Source: Pseudomonadota bacterium
GTDB taxonomy: Bacteria; Pseudomonadota; Gammaproteobacteria; Enterobacterales; Enterobacteriaceae
Assembly (NCBI GenBank): GCA_023425455.1
Contig: JAFACP010000046.1
Span: 1 to 15,882 of the forward strand
Length of the DNA: 15,882 nucleotides
Direction of reading: 5' to 3'
Made by a program: the position numbers and the translations under genes. Each line of letters begins with the position of its first letter. Position 1 is the stretch's first letter. The notes beneath the pieces are model-generated. The model had not been told where the DNA came from and did not search any database. It was given only the letters and a program-made list of their open reading frames with translations. Positions 1 to 6,910 of this stretch are shown here, one piece after another.

Positions 1-949
1 GCATCAGCCAGTCAGAAATCACGCCACCCAGCACGCCGCCGACGAAGCCGCAGATGGCCGGGACAGAGGCGACAACGCCCGCTTTCAGAATCGACATGCC
101 GCGCGCCTGCACCAGATAGACCGGGAACCAGGTAATAAAGAAGTAGGTTAAGGCGTTAATACAGTACTGCCCAAGATAGACGCCGATCATCATCCGTGAG
201 CCGACCAGCTGTTTGATCTGCGCCCATTTCTGGCTGAACGGCACTTTTTGTTTGTTGCTCTTCTGATCCATGTTGATCAGCGCACCGCCTTCCGCAATGT
301 ACTCGAGCTCTTTTTTGTTCACGCCAGGGTGCTGATTCGGCTCGTGGATCACCTTCAGCCAGATGAAGCTGATCACGATCCCAAGCCCTCCCATAAAGAA
401 GAACACATGCGACCAGCCCACTTCGTGGGTCAGCCAGCCCATAATGGGCGCGAAAATCACCGTGGCAAAGTATTGCGCAGAGTTGAAAATGGCGACCGCC
501 GTTCCCCTCTCCTGAGCCGGGAACCAGGCCGCGACAATGCGACTGTTACCGGGGAATGATGGCGCTTCAGCTAAGCCCACCAGGAAGCGCAGAGTGAAAA
601 GCGCAACGATGATGCCAAAGCCGTTAAAGATATCGACGAAGCCCTGTAGCAGGGTAAACGCCGACCAGATAAAGATGGACCAGAAATAGACCCGTTTGGA
701 GCCAAAGCGGTCGAGCAACCAGCCGCCCGGGATTTGACCGATAACATAGGCCCATGAAAAAGCAGAGAAAACATAACCCATACCGACCGGATCGAGCCCG
801 ATATCTTTTGCCATCTCAGAACCGGCAATTGACAGCGTGGCGCGGTCACCGTAGTTAAAGGATGTGACGATAAACAACATCACCACTATCCAGTAGCGCG
901 CGTTGGTGCGCTTCTCAGCGCTGCTCGCAGCCTGGCTTAATGTACTCAT
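1..949 (-). CDS. gudP: D-glucarate (galactarate) transporter GudP, MFS family, partial
   Basis: Inner-membrane major facilitator superfamily transporter that imports D-glucarate and related aldarates for the glucarate degradation pathway. The window holds the start and the first 316 codons; the family is about 450 residues, so roughly the last 130 residues lie beyond base 1. Translation begins MSTLSQAASSAEKRTNARYW, followed by hydrophobic helices. An NYGDRATLS segment follows the first helix, and the MFS loop motif GGWLLDRFGSKRV follows the second/third helices. The central charged loop (HEPNQHPGVNKKELEYIAEG) is typical of the anion:cation symporter (ACS) branch that includes GudP and GarP. 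The ATG at 947-949 has an AGGAG ribosome site (957-961) at good spacing. In E. coli gudP lies beside yqcA, as here, and heads gudP-gudX-gudD; the downstream genes are outside this window. Adjacency to yqcA favours GudP over GarP. Confidence 0.95.
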   Translation of the reverse strand, partial: MSTLSQAASSAEKRTNARYWIVVMLFIVTSFNYGDRATLSIAGSEMAKDIGLDPVGMGYVFSAFSWAYVIGQIPGGWLLDRFGSKRVYFWSIFIWSAFTLLQGFVDIFNGFGIIVALFTLRFLVGLAEAPSFPGNSRIVAAWFPAQERGTAVAIFNSAQYFATVIFAPIMGWLTHEVGWSHVFFFMGGLGIVISFIWLKVIHEPNQHPGVNKKELEYIAEGGALINMDQKSNKQKVPFSQKWAQIKQLVGSRMMIGVYLGQYCINALTYFFITWFPVYLVQARGMSILKAGVVASVPAICGFVGGVLGGVISDWLM

Positions 950-1097
950 TGTTGCACTCCTGAATCTTGGCTTGCGCCAGTTCATTCTGTACAGCACCTG
1001 TAGGGTAATCAGAATGAGAGGTTAGTGTTTGGCAGTTTTGGTACGGCTTGATGCCGTTTTATTGTCACTCACTGCCTTTTTGGTAACTGACGGGAAA

Positions 1098-1126
1098 AGT
1101 ATATGAAGGGGAAGTCGCGCTCTCAC
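1098..1126 (-). promoter_or_regulatory. Candidate sigma-70 promoter for gudP
   Basis: Read on the reverse strand, GTGAGA (1121-1126) and TATACT (1098-1103) are separated by 17 bases, a fair match to TTGACA and TATAAT, about 150 bases upstream of the gudP start. I see no convincing CRP or CdaR site, although the sugar-acid genes of E. coli are controlled by CdaR. The remaining 950-1254 sequence holds no credible gene; a reverse-strand open frame at 1022-1288 has arginine-rich, non-protein-like composition and no ribosome site. Confidence 0.3.
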
Positions 1127-1232
1127 CGTGCATGAACACAACATTGCCTGACGACGGGGAGGTTGTTTGTGGCATAAGCCCAATGGAGTGGGGGGTGCTT
1201 CACGGAAATGGCGTTTTTGAGAGGTCGGTCTT

Positions 1233-1249
1233 GCCCGGCGGCGCCGGGC
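1233..1249. repeat. Perfect GC-rich palindrome after yqcA
   Basis: GCCCGGCG (1233-1240), a single G, then CGCCGGGC (1242-1249): an 8-base-pair perfect stem, five bases past the yqcA stop codon. Neither strand has a T run after it, so it is not a standard intrinsic terminator. Exactly the same two arms recur in the xni-rlmM gap (10509-10532), which suggests a REP-like dispersed palindrome or an mRNA 3'-end stabiliser. Confidence 0.6.
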
Positions 1250-1254
1250 ACGCA

Positions 1255-1704
1255 TTATTTCAGTAACGTCGCCCAGTGTTCTACCCACGGGTTCGACTCA
1301 CTTTCAGGCTCCGGATGCTCGCCGGCATCAATCAACAGCATCTCGCCCACCCGCTGCGCGCTCTGCTCCTGCAGGAGTGCATCGAACTGCTTGCCGCCGC
1401 CGCAGAAGTTGGCGTATGAGCTGTCTCCCAGGGCGATAATGCCGTAGTGGACGTCAGGCTGATAACCAAGCTGGTCTTTGATCGCCTGGAAAAGCGGGAC
1501 AATACTGTCGGGTAAATCCCCCTGTCCGGTGGTGGAGGTGACGACCAGAATGTAGTTGTCTTTGTACTTTTCCCAGTCAGCAAGCTCGGGATCTTCATAC
1601 ACCGTCGCTTTATGCCCCTGGCTGGCGAGAATAGCCTGCGCTTCTTCCGCCACCAGCAGCGAGTTTCCGTACATCGTACCGACAAAAATTCCGACTTCAG
1701 CCAT
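1255..1704 (-). CDS. yqcA: YqcA, short-chain flavodoxin-like FMN protein
   Basis: A 149-residue single-domain flavodoxin. The N-terminal phosphate-binding loop GTMYGNS (residues 9-15) follows the first beta strand. The isoalloxazine loops [10 protein letters not shown] (57-66) and GDSSYANFC (93-101) are both present, so FMN binding is well supported. The length equals that of E. coli YqcA. It is expected to be a soluble cytoplasmic electron carrier; its physiological partner is not known to me. The start at 1702-1704 has a GGGAG ribosome site six bases upstream. It is the last gene of the yqcC-truC-yqcA operon, 15 bases after the truC stop. E. coli YqcA has been called flavodoxin-like, and assignment to the family is far safer than any specific role. 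Confidence 0.95.
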   Translation of the reverse strand: MAEVGIFVGTMYGNSLLVAEEAQAILASQGHKATVYEDPELADWEKYKDNYILVVTSTTGQGDLPDSIVPLFQAIKDQLGYQPDVHYGIIALGDSSYANFCGGGKQFDALLQEQSAQRVGEMLLIDAGEHPEPESESNPWVEHWATLLK

Positions 1705-1719
1705 GCGTTACTCCCGTCA

Positions 1720-2505
1720 TTATTGCGATTGTTGTTCATCCTGAACGTTGCCTGACACAAACTCAACCCTTTCATTTTCGGGGAGTTGCCCCAGCCAGCC
1801 AAACTGTGACAGCGCCTGCATCCAGACGTCGTCCAGCCCGGCATTGATCGTTAACGGTTCGCCGGTGAACGGATGCGTCAGGCAAATCTGGCTGGCGTGC
1901 AACATCAGGCGATGGCAGCCAAAGTGTTCCGCCGCACTGCGATTCTGACGCAAATCGCCGTGTTTGCTGTCGCCGATAATCGGGTGGCGCAGATGTTTAA
2001 GATGGCGGCGAAGCTGGTGTTTGCGCCCGGTTTTAGGCAGAAGCTCAACCAGGCTGTAACGCGTGGTAGGGAATTTGCTGGTCGGCACCGCCATTTCCGT
2101 CGTTGCCAGACCCCGGTAGTCGGTCACCGCCGGCTGCGGCCCTTTATCTTCACGGGCGAATTTATCGGCGATTTTGTCCAGCTCTTCGACCAGCGGGTAA
2201 TCCAGCGTCGCGGCGTCGGTTAACCAGCCACGGACAATCGCATGATAACGCTTCTGAATGCGGTGCTGTTCAAACTGCTGTGCCAGCAGCCGGCCCGCCT
2301 CGCTCGAAAGCCCCATCAGCAGCACGCCTGAAGTGGGTCTGTCGAGGCGGTGAGCCGTAAAGACGTGCTGACCGATTTGATCGCGCACGGTCTGCATCAC
2401 CACCACCTTCTCGTCGCGATCCAGCCAGCTACGGTGAACCAGCCAGCCGGACGGTTTATTCACCGCCACCAGCCATTCATCCTGATAGAGGATCTCAAGC
2501 GTCAT
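1720..2505 (-). CDS. truC: tRNA pseudouridine(65) synthase TruC
   Basis: A 261-residue RluA-family pseudouridine synthase, one residue longer than E. coli TruC (260). The family makes pseudouridine at position 65 of tRNA-Ile1 and tRNA-Asp. The catalytic motif HRLDRPTSG places the nucleophilic aspartate at residue 55. Upstream, NKPSGWLVHR (16-25) and downstream the KRYHAIVRG strand and GRKHQLRRHLKHLRHPIIGD segment are diagnostic of the RluA fold. No S4 RNA-binding domain precedes it, as expected for TruC. The start ATG overlaps the yqcC stop (ATGA, 2502-2505), so translation is probably coupled; the ribosome site is weak. The middle gene of the three-gene operon. Confidence 0.97.
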   Translation of the reverse strand: MTLEILYQDEWLVAVNKPSGWLVHRSWLDRDEKVVVMQTVRDQIGQHVFTAHRLDRPTSGVLLMGLSSEAGRLLAQQFEQHRIQKRYHAIVRGWLTDAATLDYPLVEELDKIADKFAREDKGPQPAVTDYRGLATTEMAVPTSKFPTTRYSLVELLPKTGRKHQLRRHLKHLRHPIIGDSKHGDLRQNRSAAEHFGCHRLMLHASQICLTHPFTGEPLTINAGLDDVWMQALSQFGWLGQLPENERVEFVSGNVQDEQQSQ

Positions 2506-2831
2506 TCATCATCGCTCGCGAACAGCGCGTCAAGACGCGTTAACTCGACCAGAACGGCCTCACGCGCAGGGTGCGTCGCATCGAGCGCCATTTCATAATA
2601 CGGAGAGACGGCAAACGCCTGCGGCAGCGGCTGGCCGCTTTCCAGCAGCGCGTGCATCCGCGGAATTAACACCCACTGCAGCCACTCAAAGGGGGCCAGC
2701 GTATCCAGGCAAAAAGGTTGTGTGCTGGCAAACGCCTCCGGCTGGGGGGCAATCCCCTGCCACAGCTGCTGCTGGCGCATAAGGGCTTCGATGGCGTGCA
2801 GCTGCGCACGTACGCTGTCGTGATGCGTCAT
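2502..2831 (-). CDS. yqcC: YqcC family conserved protein
   Basis: A 109-residue protein matching E. coli YqcC in length and in its landmark segments: STQPF, EWLQWVLIPRMHALL and the YYEMAL segment near residue 80. The protein is mostly helical and acidic and has no signal peptide or membrane segment. Its function is not established. The open frame extends further upstream to 2903, but those 24 extra codons read MLPFLFLRSAVLCC..., overlap the csrB terminator, and lack a ribosome site. The ATG at 2829-2831 is preceded by GAGG five bases away and gives the family length, so I use it. First gene of the yqcC-truC-yqcA operon. A weak promoter may sit at about 2864-2892 (TATGCT), next to the csrB terminator. 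Confidence 0.92.
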   Translation of the reverse strand: MTHHDSVRAQLHAIEALMRQQQLWQGIAPQPEAFASTQPFCLDTLAPFEWLQWVLIPRMHALLESGQPLPQAFAVSPYYEMALDATHPAREAVLVELTRLDALFASDDE

Positions 2832-2889
2832 ATTGACCTCAACTGAAAATCTCAACGGCGCGCAGCATAGCACTGCAGAACGCAGAAAT

Positions 2890-2921
2890 AAAAAAGGGAG
2901 CACTGTAAAAACAGTGCTCCC
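2890..2921 (-). terminator. csrB intrinsic terminator
   Basis: Reverse-strand stem GGGAGCACTGT pairs with ACAGTGCTCCC (11 base pairs, 2896-2906 with 2911-2921) around a TTTT loop, followed by six T (2895-2890). Confidence 0.95.
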
Positions 2922-3249
2922 GGTTCGCTTCGCAGCATTCCCGCCACAATTTGTGCTCCCTGCTCATCCTTGACAACTTTTCCTGACGCCCGAAGGCCTG
3001 GTCATCCGTATACCGCTGCATCCAGCCCGCATCATCCTGATACGGAAGTTTCATCCAGAAACGTCCCGGTCATCCTGACCCACCGACCATCCCGATCGGC
3101 TCTCGTTCTCCTTCCTGGAGGTGTCCCTTACGCATCCTGCGCTATCCATTTGCTTCATCCTGAAGCCTTCCTGCCGCGCCATCCTGACGTGTCCTGAGCA
3201 AGAAACGCCATCTTCCTGATGTTCGTTTCTCCGTCGTCGTCCTGTCGAC
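2890..3249 (-). ncRNA. csrB: CsrB regulatory RNA (CsrA antagonist)
   Basis: The E. coli csrB gene sits in exactly this place, between yqcC and syd on the same strand as both. On the reverse strand the transcript begins GTCGACAGG (3249 downward) and runs about 360 bases. I count 24 GGA motifs, mostly in CAGGA/AGGAU contexts. Many are displayed in the loops of short hairpins, for example CTTCA-GGA-TGAAG, CTCC-AGGAA-GGAG and GTCA-GGA-TGAC. That is the signature of RNAs that titrate the translational regulator CsrA. The 3' end is an intrinsic terminator. The E. coli RNA is about 369 bases. No open frame in either strand here is protein-like. The start point is inferred from the match to E. coli CsrB and promoter spacing. 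Confidence 0.96.
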
Positions 3250-3255
3250 AGAGAC

Positions 3256-3284
3256 AGAATCCGCTATTCCGCTGCGTCTTACAA
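3256..3284 (-). promoter_or_regulatory. csrB sigma-70 promoter
   Basis: On the reverse strand TTGTAA (3279-3284) and GATTCT (3256-3261) are 17 bases apart, and the -10 hexamer ends six bases before the inferred first base at 3249. Both hexamers are imperfect, as expected for a promoter that depends on the response regulator UvrY. Confidence 0.6.
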
Positions 3285-3406
3285 CCCGTTGTAATTAGGC
3301 CGTAAGCCGCTGACTCACCTGAACAGGCGAGAGCAAAACGGCTAACAATATGAAAAATAAGACGTTAGATTTCAGGGTCTGTAGAGAGCGAGTTCGACGA
3401 TACGGC

Positions 3407-3440
3407 GATCTCTCACAGATCGTGTAAGAGATCTCTCACA
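3407..3440 (-). promoter_or_regulatory. UvrY-type binding region upstream of csrB
   Basis: TGTAAGAGATCTCTCACA (3423-3440) is a near-perfect palindrome matching the UvrY/GacA-type box (TGTAAG-N6-CTTACA) known to lie far upstream of csrB. Its centre is about 182 bases before the inferred start. An 11-base half, GATCTCTCACA, is repeated directly at 3407-3417 and 3430-3440, a 23-base offset, suggesting a weaker second site. The region between it and the promoter (3285-3406) holds no gene. The box begins 13 bases past the syd stop. Confidence 0.8.
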
Positions 3441-3452
3441 CGCTCAGTAGCA

Positions 3453-4004
3453 TCATGGCGTACAAACTGGCGTTAATTGGGCCAGAAAATCGGCAAGTGA
3501 CGGGGCAAGAACCTGGCGGTTACGGGTACCTATTGTCTCTTTGAGCACCTCGCCGGAGAGGTTACAAACCGAGATGACATCCAGTTCGCTGTCGAGCGTG
3601 GCAATAAAAAGCGTCGGTGAAAGCTTAAGGCGTTTTTGTGTGACCAGATGACCAATCAGGTTTTCCTGGACCCGCTGGAGATCGTCTTCACTCCAGGTCT
3701 GCAGCAGCGTCAGCGTTATGTCGGCGAAGCGCGCGGGCATATCCCCTGCGAACTGCGTGGTATAAAACGCATGAACGGCTGGTTGTACCACAATGTCCAT
3801 TGCGCGTTCAACTCCCTTTACATTAGGCTCCGCGCTAAAAGGCGTTGGCTGCCAGATCACGCGCGCATCCAGAGAAGAGATAACGCACGGCGAAGGCACC
3901 CCGTACAGATCGGCGCTTTGCGGCCAGCTGCCGTGCTGTTGTTGCCAGGCGTCGCAGAAGCGGGTTGTAAACTCAGTCAGGGCATTTGCAGTTTCGATAT
4001 CCAC
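3453..4004 (-). CDS. syd: SecY-interacting protein Syd
   Basis: A 183-residue soluble protein homologous to Syd (181 in E. coli), a peripheral cytoplasmic-face protein that binds SecY and is thought to act on abnormal translocon assemblies. Landmark segments include YGVPSPC (near residue 35), [10 protein letters not shown] (81-90), the [20 protein letters not shown] stretch and the [13 protein letters not shown] strand, all conserved in Syd. There is no signal peptide or membrane helix. The start is GTG at 4002-4004 behind an AGAGAG purine stretch; it aligns residue for residue with the E. coli start. The extra length is a two-residue C-terminal extension. Divergent from queF (69 bases between starts). 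Its 3' end abuts the csrB control region. Confidence 0.95.
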   Translation of the reverse strand: MDIETANALTEFTTRFCDAWQQQHGSWPQSADLYGVPSPCVISSLDARVIWQPTPFSAEPNVKGVERAMDIVVQPAVHAFYTTQFAGDMPARFADITLTLLQTWSEDDLQRVQENLIGHLVTQKRLKLSPTLFIATLDSELDVISVCNLSGEVLKETIGTRNRQVLAPSLADFLAQLTPVCTP

Positions 4005-4025
4005 CGATTTCTCTCTTCTCGTAAG

Positions 4026-4057
4026 ACAGGATAAACTCAGCCCATAAGTTTACCTGT
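4026..4057. promoter_or_regulatory. Imperfect palindrome between syd and queF
   Basis: ACAGG (4026-4030), a bulged A, TAAACT (4032-4037), a nine-base spacer CAGCCCATA, then AGTTTACCTGT (4047-4057). Eleven pairs form with one bulge. It lies between two divergent starts, so it could be an operator for either gene or a hairpin in the queF leader. No known regulator is assigned. Confidence 0.5.
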
Positions 4058-4073
4058 AAAGTGACGATGAAAC

Positions 4074-4916
4074 ATGTCTTACGAAAATCACCAGGCGTTA
4101 ACGGGCTTAACGCTGGGAAAATCCACCGATTACCGCGATACCTACGATGCAAGCCTGCTGCAGGGCGTTCCGCGCAGCCTGAACCGTGACCCGCTCGGAC
4201 TGCGTGCCGGGGCTCTGCCATTTGTCGGCGGTGATATCTGGACGCTGTACGAACTCTCATGGCTTAACGCCCGTGGGCTACCGCAGGTCGCGGTCGGCCA
4301 TGTAGAGCTGGATTACGCCAGCGTAAACCTGGTGGAGTCCAAAAGCTTCAAGCTCTATCTCAACAGCTTTAACCAGACCAAATTCAGCAGCTGGCAAGAT
4401 GTCCGGCAGACGCTGGAGCGCGACTTAAGCGCCTGCGCGCAGGGAAAGGTCACCGTTTCCCTGTATGCTCTGCATGAGCGGGAAGGCGAGCCGGTCGCAC
4501 ATTTCCATGGCACCTGTATTGACGATCAGGATATTGAGATCGACAGCTACGAATTCAGCACCGACTATCTCGAAAACGCGACGCGGGAAAAGGTGGTCGA
4601 GGAGACGCTGGTCAGCCACCTGCTCAAATCCAACTGTCTTATCACCCACCAGCCTGACTGGGGGTCGGTGCAGATTCAGTACCGTGGCCCACAAATCGAT
4701 CGGCAGAAATTGCTGCGCTATCTGGTGTCATTCCGCCACCACAATGAGTTCCACGAACAGTGCGTGGAGCGCATCTTCAACGACATCCAGCGTTTCTGCC
4801 GGCCGGAGAAACTCAGCGTTTATGCCCGCTACACTCGCCGCGGCGGTCTGGATATCAATCCCTGGCGCACCAATACCGATTTCGTTCCTGCGACAGGCCG
4901 CCTGGTGCGTCAGTAA
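4074..4916 (+). CDS. queF: NADPH-dependent 7-cyano-7-deazaguanine reductase QueF
   Basis: Reduces the nitrile of preQ0 to the amine preQ1, with two NADPH, in queuosine tRNA modification. At 280 residues it is the long, tandem tunnelling-fold form found in enterics (E. coli 282). The QueF motif [12 protein letters not shown] (88-99) is present. The catalytic cysteine is C188 in [13 protein letters not shown], the proton-relay aspartate is D195, and substrate-binding H227 and E228 lie in RHHNEFHEQ. These positions are each two less than the E. coli numbering. The C-terminal segment [18 protein letters not shown] is also conserved. The start ATG (4074) gives the family N-terminus; its ribosome site is weak. 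It stands alone, divergent from syd and followed by a weak terminator. Confidence 0.97.
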   Translation: MSYENHQALTGLTLGKSTDYRDTYDASLLQGVPRSLNRDPLGLRAGALPFVGGDIWTLYELSWLNARGLPQVAVGHVELDYASVNLVESKSFKLYLNSFNQTKFSSWQDVRQTLERDLSACAQGKVTVSLYALHEREGEPVAHFHGTCIDDQDIEIDSYEFSTDYLENATREKVVEETLVSHLLKSNCLITHQPDWGSVQIQYRGPQIDRQKLLRYLVSFRHHNEFHEQCVERIFNDIQRFCRPEKLSVYARYTRRGGLDINPWRTNTDFVPATGRLVRQ

Positions 4917-4936
4917 CCTCAATTTTTTATCAATAT

Positions 4937-4957
4937 GCGCGGTCTATTCCGCGCTTT
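4937..4957 (+). terminator. Possible weak terminator after queF
   Basis: GCGCGG (4937-4942), loop TCTATT, CCGCGC (4949-4954), then only three T. It lies 20 bases past the queF stop. The short T run makes efficient termination uncertain, so some read-through into ppnN is possible. Confidence 0.45.
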
Positions 4958-5032
4958 AGGTTGTGTAACGTTGTCAGCCAGGGCTATTGTAATCAACAGG
5001 GAATGACGATTATCGTCCCGTAAGGAGCTCAC

Positions 5033-6397
5033 TTGATTACACATATTAGCCCGCTTGGCTCAATGGATATGTTGTCGCAGCTGGAAGTGGACATGCTTAA
5101 ACGCACGGCCAGTAGCGATCTCTATCAACTGTTTCGTAACTGTTCACTTGCCGTTCTGAACTCCGGGAGTCTGACAGACAACAGTAAAGAGCTGCTGTCT
5201 CGCTTTGAAAGCTTTGATATCAACGTGCTGCGCCGTGAGCGCGGCGTAAAACTTGAGGTTATCAACCCACCCGAAGAGGCCTTTGTCGACGGGCGTATTA
5301 TTCGCTCACTGCAGGCCAACCTGTTTGCCGTTTTACGCGACATCCTGTTCGTTAACGGACAAATTCACAACGCGGGACGTTTCCAGCACCTTGATCTGGA
5401 AAGCTCTGTGCATATTACCAACCTGGTGTTCTCCATTCTGCGTAACGCCCGTGCCCTGCATGTTGGCGAAGCGCCAAATATGGTTGTGTGCTGGGGCGGT
5501 CACTCCATCAATGAGAACGAGTATCTCTATGCCCGTCGCGTGGGCACACAGCTCGGCCTGCGCGAGCTGAATATCTGTACCGGATGCGGGCCTGGCGCAA
5601 TGGAGGCCCCAATGAAAGGTGCCGCGGTCGGTCACGCCCAGCAACGCTATAAAGAAGGGCGTTTTATCGGCATGACGGAGCCGTCCATCATTGCCGCAGA
5701 GCCCCCTAACCCGTTGGTCAATGAACTGATTATTATGCCGGATATTGAGAAGCGCCTTGAGGCGTTTGTCCGTATCGCCCACGGCATTATTATCTTCCCG
5801 GGCGGCGTCGGCACGGCGGAAGAGCTGCTCTATCTGCTGGGCATTCTGATGAACCCGGCGAACAAAGATCAGGTCCTGCCGCTGATCCTGACCGGGCCAA
5901 AAGAGAGTGCCGACTACTTCCGCGTGCTGGATGAGTTTATCGTCCATACGCTGGGTGAAGATGCGCGCCGCCACTATCGCATCATTATTGATGATGCCGC
6001 TGAAGTGGCACGGCAGATGAAAAAATCGATGCCGCTGGTGAAAGAGAACCGTCGCGATACCGGCGATGCCTACAGCTTTAACTGGTCTATCCGCATTGCG
6101 CCGGAGCTGCAGATCCCGTTTGAGCCGACGCATGAAAATATGGCCAATCTCAAGCTCTACCCTGACCAGCCGGTTGAGGTACTCGCTGCCGACCTGCGAC
6201 GCGCCTTCTCCGGCATTGTAGCGGGGAACGTGAAAGAGATGGGTATCCGCGCAATTGAGGAGTTTGGTCCGTATAAAATTCATGGCGACCGCGAAATGAT
6301 GCGCCGCATGGACGACATGCTGCAGGGCTTTGTTGCTCAGCACCGCATGAAGCTGCCGGGGTCCGCTTACATCCCGTGCTACGAAATCTGTACCTGA
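5033..6397 (+). CDS. ppnN: Pyrimidine/purine nucleotide 5'-monophosphate nucleosidase PpnN
   Basis: Cleaves nucleoside 5'-monophosphates to free base and ribose 5-phosphate; in E. coli the enzyme is bound and stimulated by (p)ppGpp, linking nucleotide salvage to the stringent response. The length of 454 equals E. coli PpnN (formerly YgdH). An N-terminal helical domain (about 1-140) precedes a LOG/lysine-decarboxylase-like Rossmann domain with [10 protein letters not shown] (155-164), [15 protein letters not shown] (182-196) and the family signature PGGVGTAEE (256-264), including the catalytic E264. A C-terminal domain follows (about 330-454). Translation starts at TTG (5033-5035). A strong TAAGGAG ribosome site (5021-5027) five bases upstream supports this start, and no ATG is placed as well. 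Monocistronic, ended by a strong hairpin terminator. Confidence 0.97.
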   Translation: MITHISPLGSMDMLSQLEVDMLKRTASSDLYQLFRNCSLAVLNSGSLTDNSKELLSRFESFDINVLRRERGVKLEVINPPEEAFVDGRIIRSLQANLFAVLRDILFVNGQIHNAGRFQHLDLESSVHITNLVFSILRNARALHVGEAPNMVVCWGGHSINENEYLYARRVGTQLGLRELNICTGCGPGAMEAPMKGAAVGHAQQRYKEGRFIGMTEPSIIAAEPPNPLVNELIIMPDIEKRLEAFVRIAHGIIIFPGGVGTAEELLYLLGILMNPANKDQVLPLILTGPKESADYFRVLDEFIVHTLGEDARRHYRIIIDDAAEVARQMKKSMPLVKENRRDTGDAYSFNWSIRIAPELQIPFEPTHENMANLKLYPDQPVEVLAADLRRAFSGIVAGNVKEMGIRAIEEFGPYKIHGDREMMRRMDDMLQGFVAQHRMKLPGSAYIPCYEICT

Positions 6398-6420
6398 TCC
6401 GCTCAACACTCTCCCTTCAG

Positions 6421-6454
6421 GCCGGGTAGCACGACGTTGCGACCCGGCTTTTTT
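6421..6454 (+). terminator. ppnN intrinsic terminator
   Basis: GCCGGGT (6421-6427) pairs with ACCCGGC (6442-6448), then six T. The stem extends inward as GCA/TGC after one A-G mismatch. The arms resemble the GCCGGGT/ACCCGGC palindromes common between enterobacterial genes. Confidence 0.88.
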
Positions 6455-6548
6455 CTTTCCGGCGAATCATTGTTATTTCTTATATCAACGACAATCACGC
6501 CACCAACGCAAACGTTTACCTCTATTTTTTAACCGTAAATTATCAGCC

Positions 6549-6597
6549 TTAATCTAAATTAAGCGTCAGAAAACACTATAAATGCCATTATTTATAG
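6549..6597. promoter_or_regulatory. AT-rich palindromes upstream of sdaC
   Basis: Within the AT-rich 6455-6730 stretch, which holds no gene, two inverted repeats stand out: TTAAT-CTAA-ATTAA (6549-6562) and CTATAAAT-GCCATT-ATTTATAG (6576-6597). They could bind a regulator such as Lrp, but I cannot assign one. Confidence 0.3.
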
Positions 6598-6734
6598 CGA
6601 AAGACGCCTATCTCTGACCTTACCTCTTCTTCCAACATGTTGTTAATGATAGCCTCCGCGCCCGTAAATTCTTTGTGATGTTTTATTAACAGATAAATGG
6701 TCTAAAGATATCCATATCAAAAGTATATTATTGC

Positions 6735-6756
6735 ATTTGGGATCGCGATCACTGAT
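6735..6756 (+). promoter_or_regulatory. CRP-cAMP site for sdaC
   Basis: TGGGA-N6-TCACT (6738-6753) matches the CRP consensus TGTGA-N6-TCACA at eight of ten positions. The centre is at 6745.5, which is 41.5 bases before a start predicted from the TATCTT hexamer below: the geometry of a class II CRP-activated promoter. sdaC in E. coli is known to be activated by CRP. Confidence 0.7.
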
Positions 6757-6774
6757 AGATTCATAAGTAGAATG

Positions 6775-6787
6775 TATCTTTCCGCCC
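6775..6787 (+). promoter_or_regulatory. sdaC -10 element and predicted start
   Basis: TATCTT (6775-6780) with a start near 6787. No good -35 hexamer is present, as expected when CRP overlaps that position. TAGAAT (6768-6773) is an alternative -10. The leader to sdaC would be about 124 bases and opens with a CGCCCG (6783-6788) / CGGGCG (6799-6804) hairpin. Confidence 0.5.
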
Positions 6788-6910
6788 GCCAATAGTTACG
6801 GGCGAAAATTATAAAAAAACCGCCACTGAACGAATTTCATATTACCGTCAGGCACTTTTTCATCGGATATGACTAAAAACCTGACAATTTGCTTCCTCCA
6901 GGAGATACAG

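Noticed and set aside
1022..1288. 88-codon reverse open frame between gudP and yqcA
   Set aside because: Overlaps the yqcA 3' end, has arginine-rich random-looking sequence and no ribosome site.
2970..3197. Short open frames on both strands over 2839-3197
   Set aside because: They lie within csrB; the repeated HPD/HPE residues come from the repeated ATCCTGA (CAGGAT) motifs of the RNA.
2960..3250. Repeated ATCCTG units considered as a CRISPR or tandem repeat array
   Set aside because: Units are only about seven bases, irregularly spaced, and sit in hairpin loops; position and terminator identify csrB.
4026..4073. PreQ1 riboswitch upstream of queF
   Set aside because: A hairpin and a CCC loop are present, but the stem is longer than the preQ1-I aptamer, the A-rich pseudoknot tail is missing, and no such switch is known for enteric queF.
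5333..6409. Reverse-strand open frame of 358 codons antisense to ppnN
   Set aside because: It mirrors a strongly conserved gene, has low-complexity His/Arg/Gln-rich composition, matches no family I know and has no ribosome site. It arises from codon bias in ppnN.
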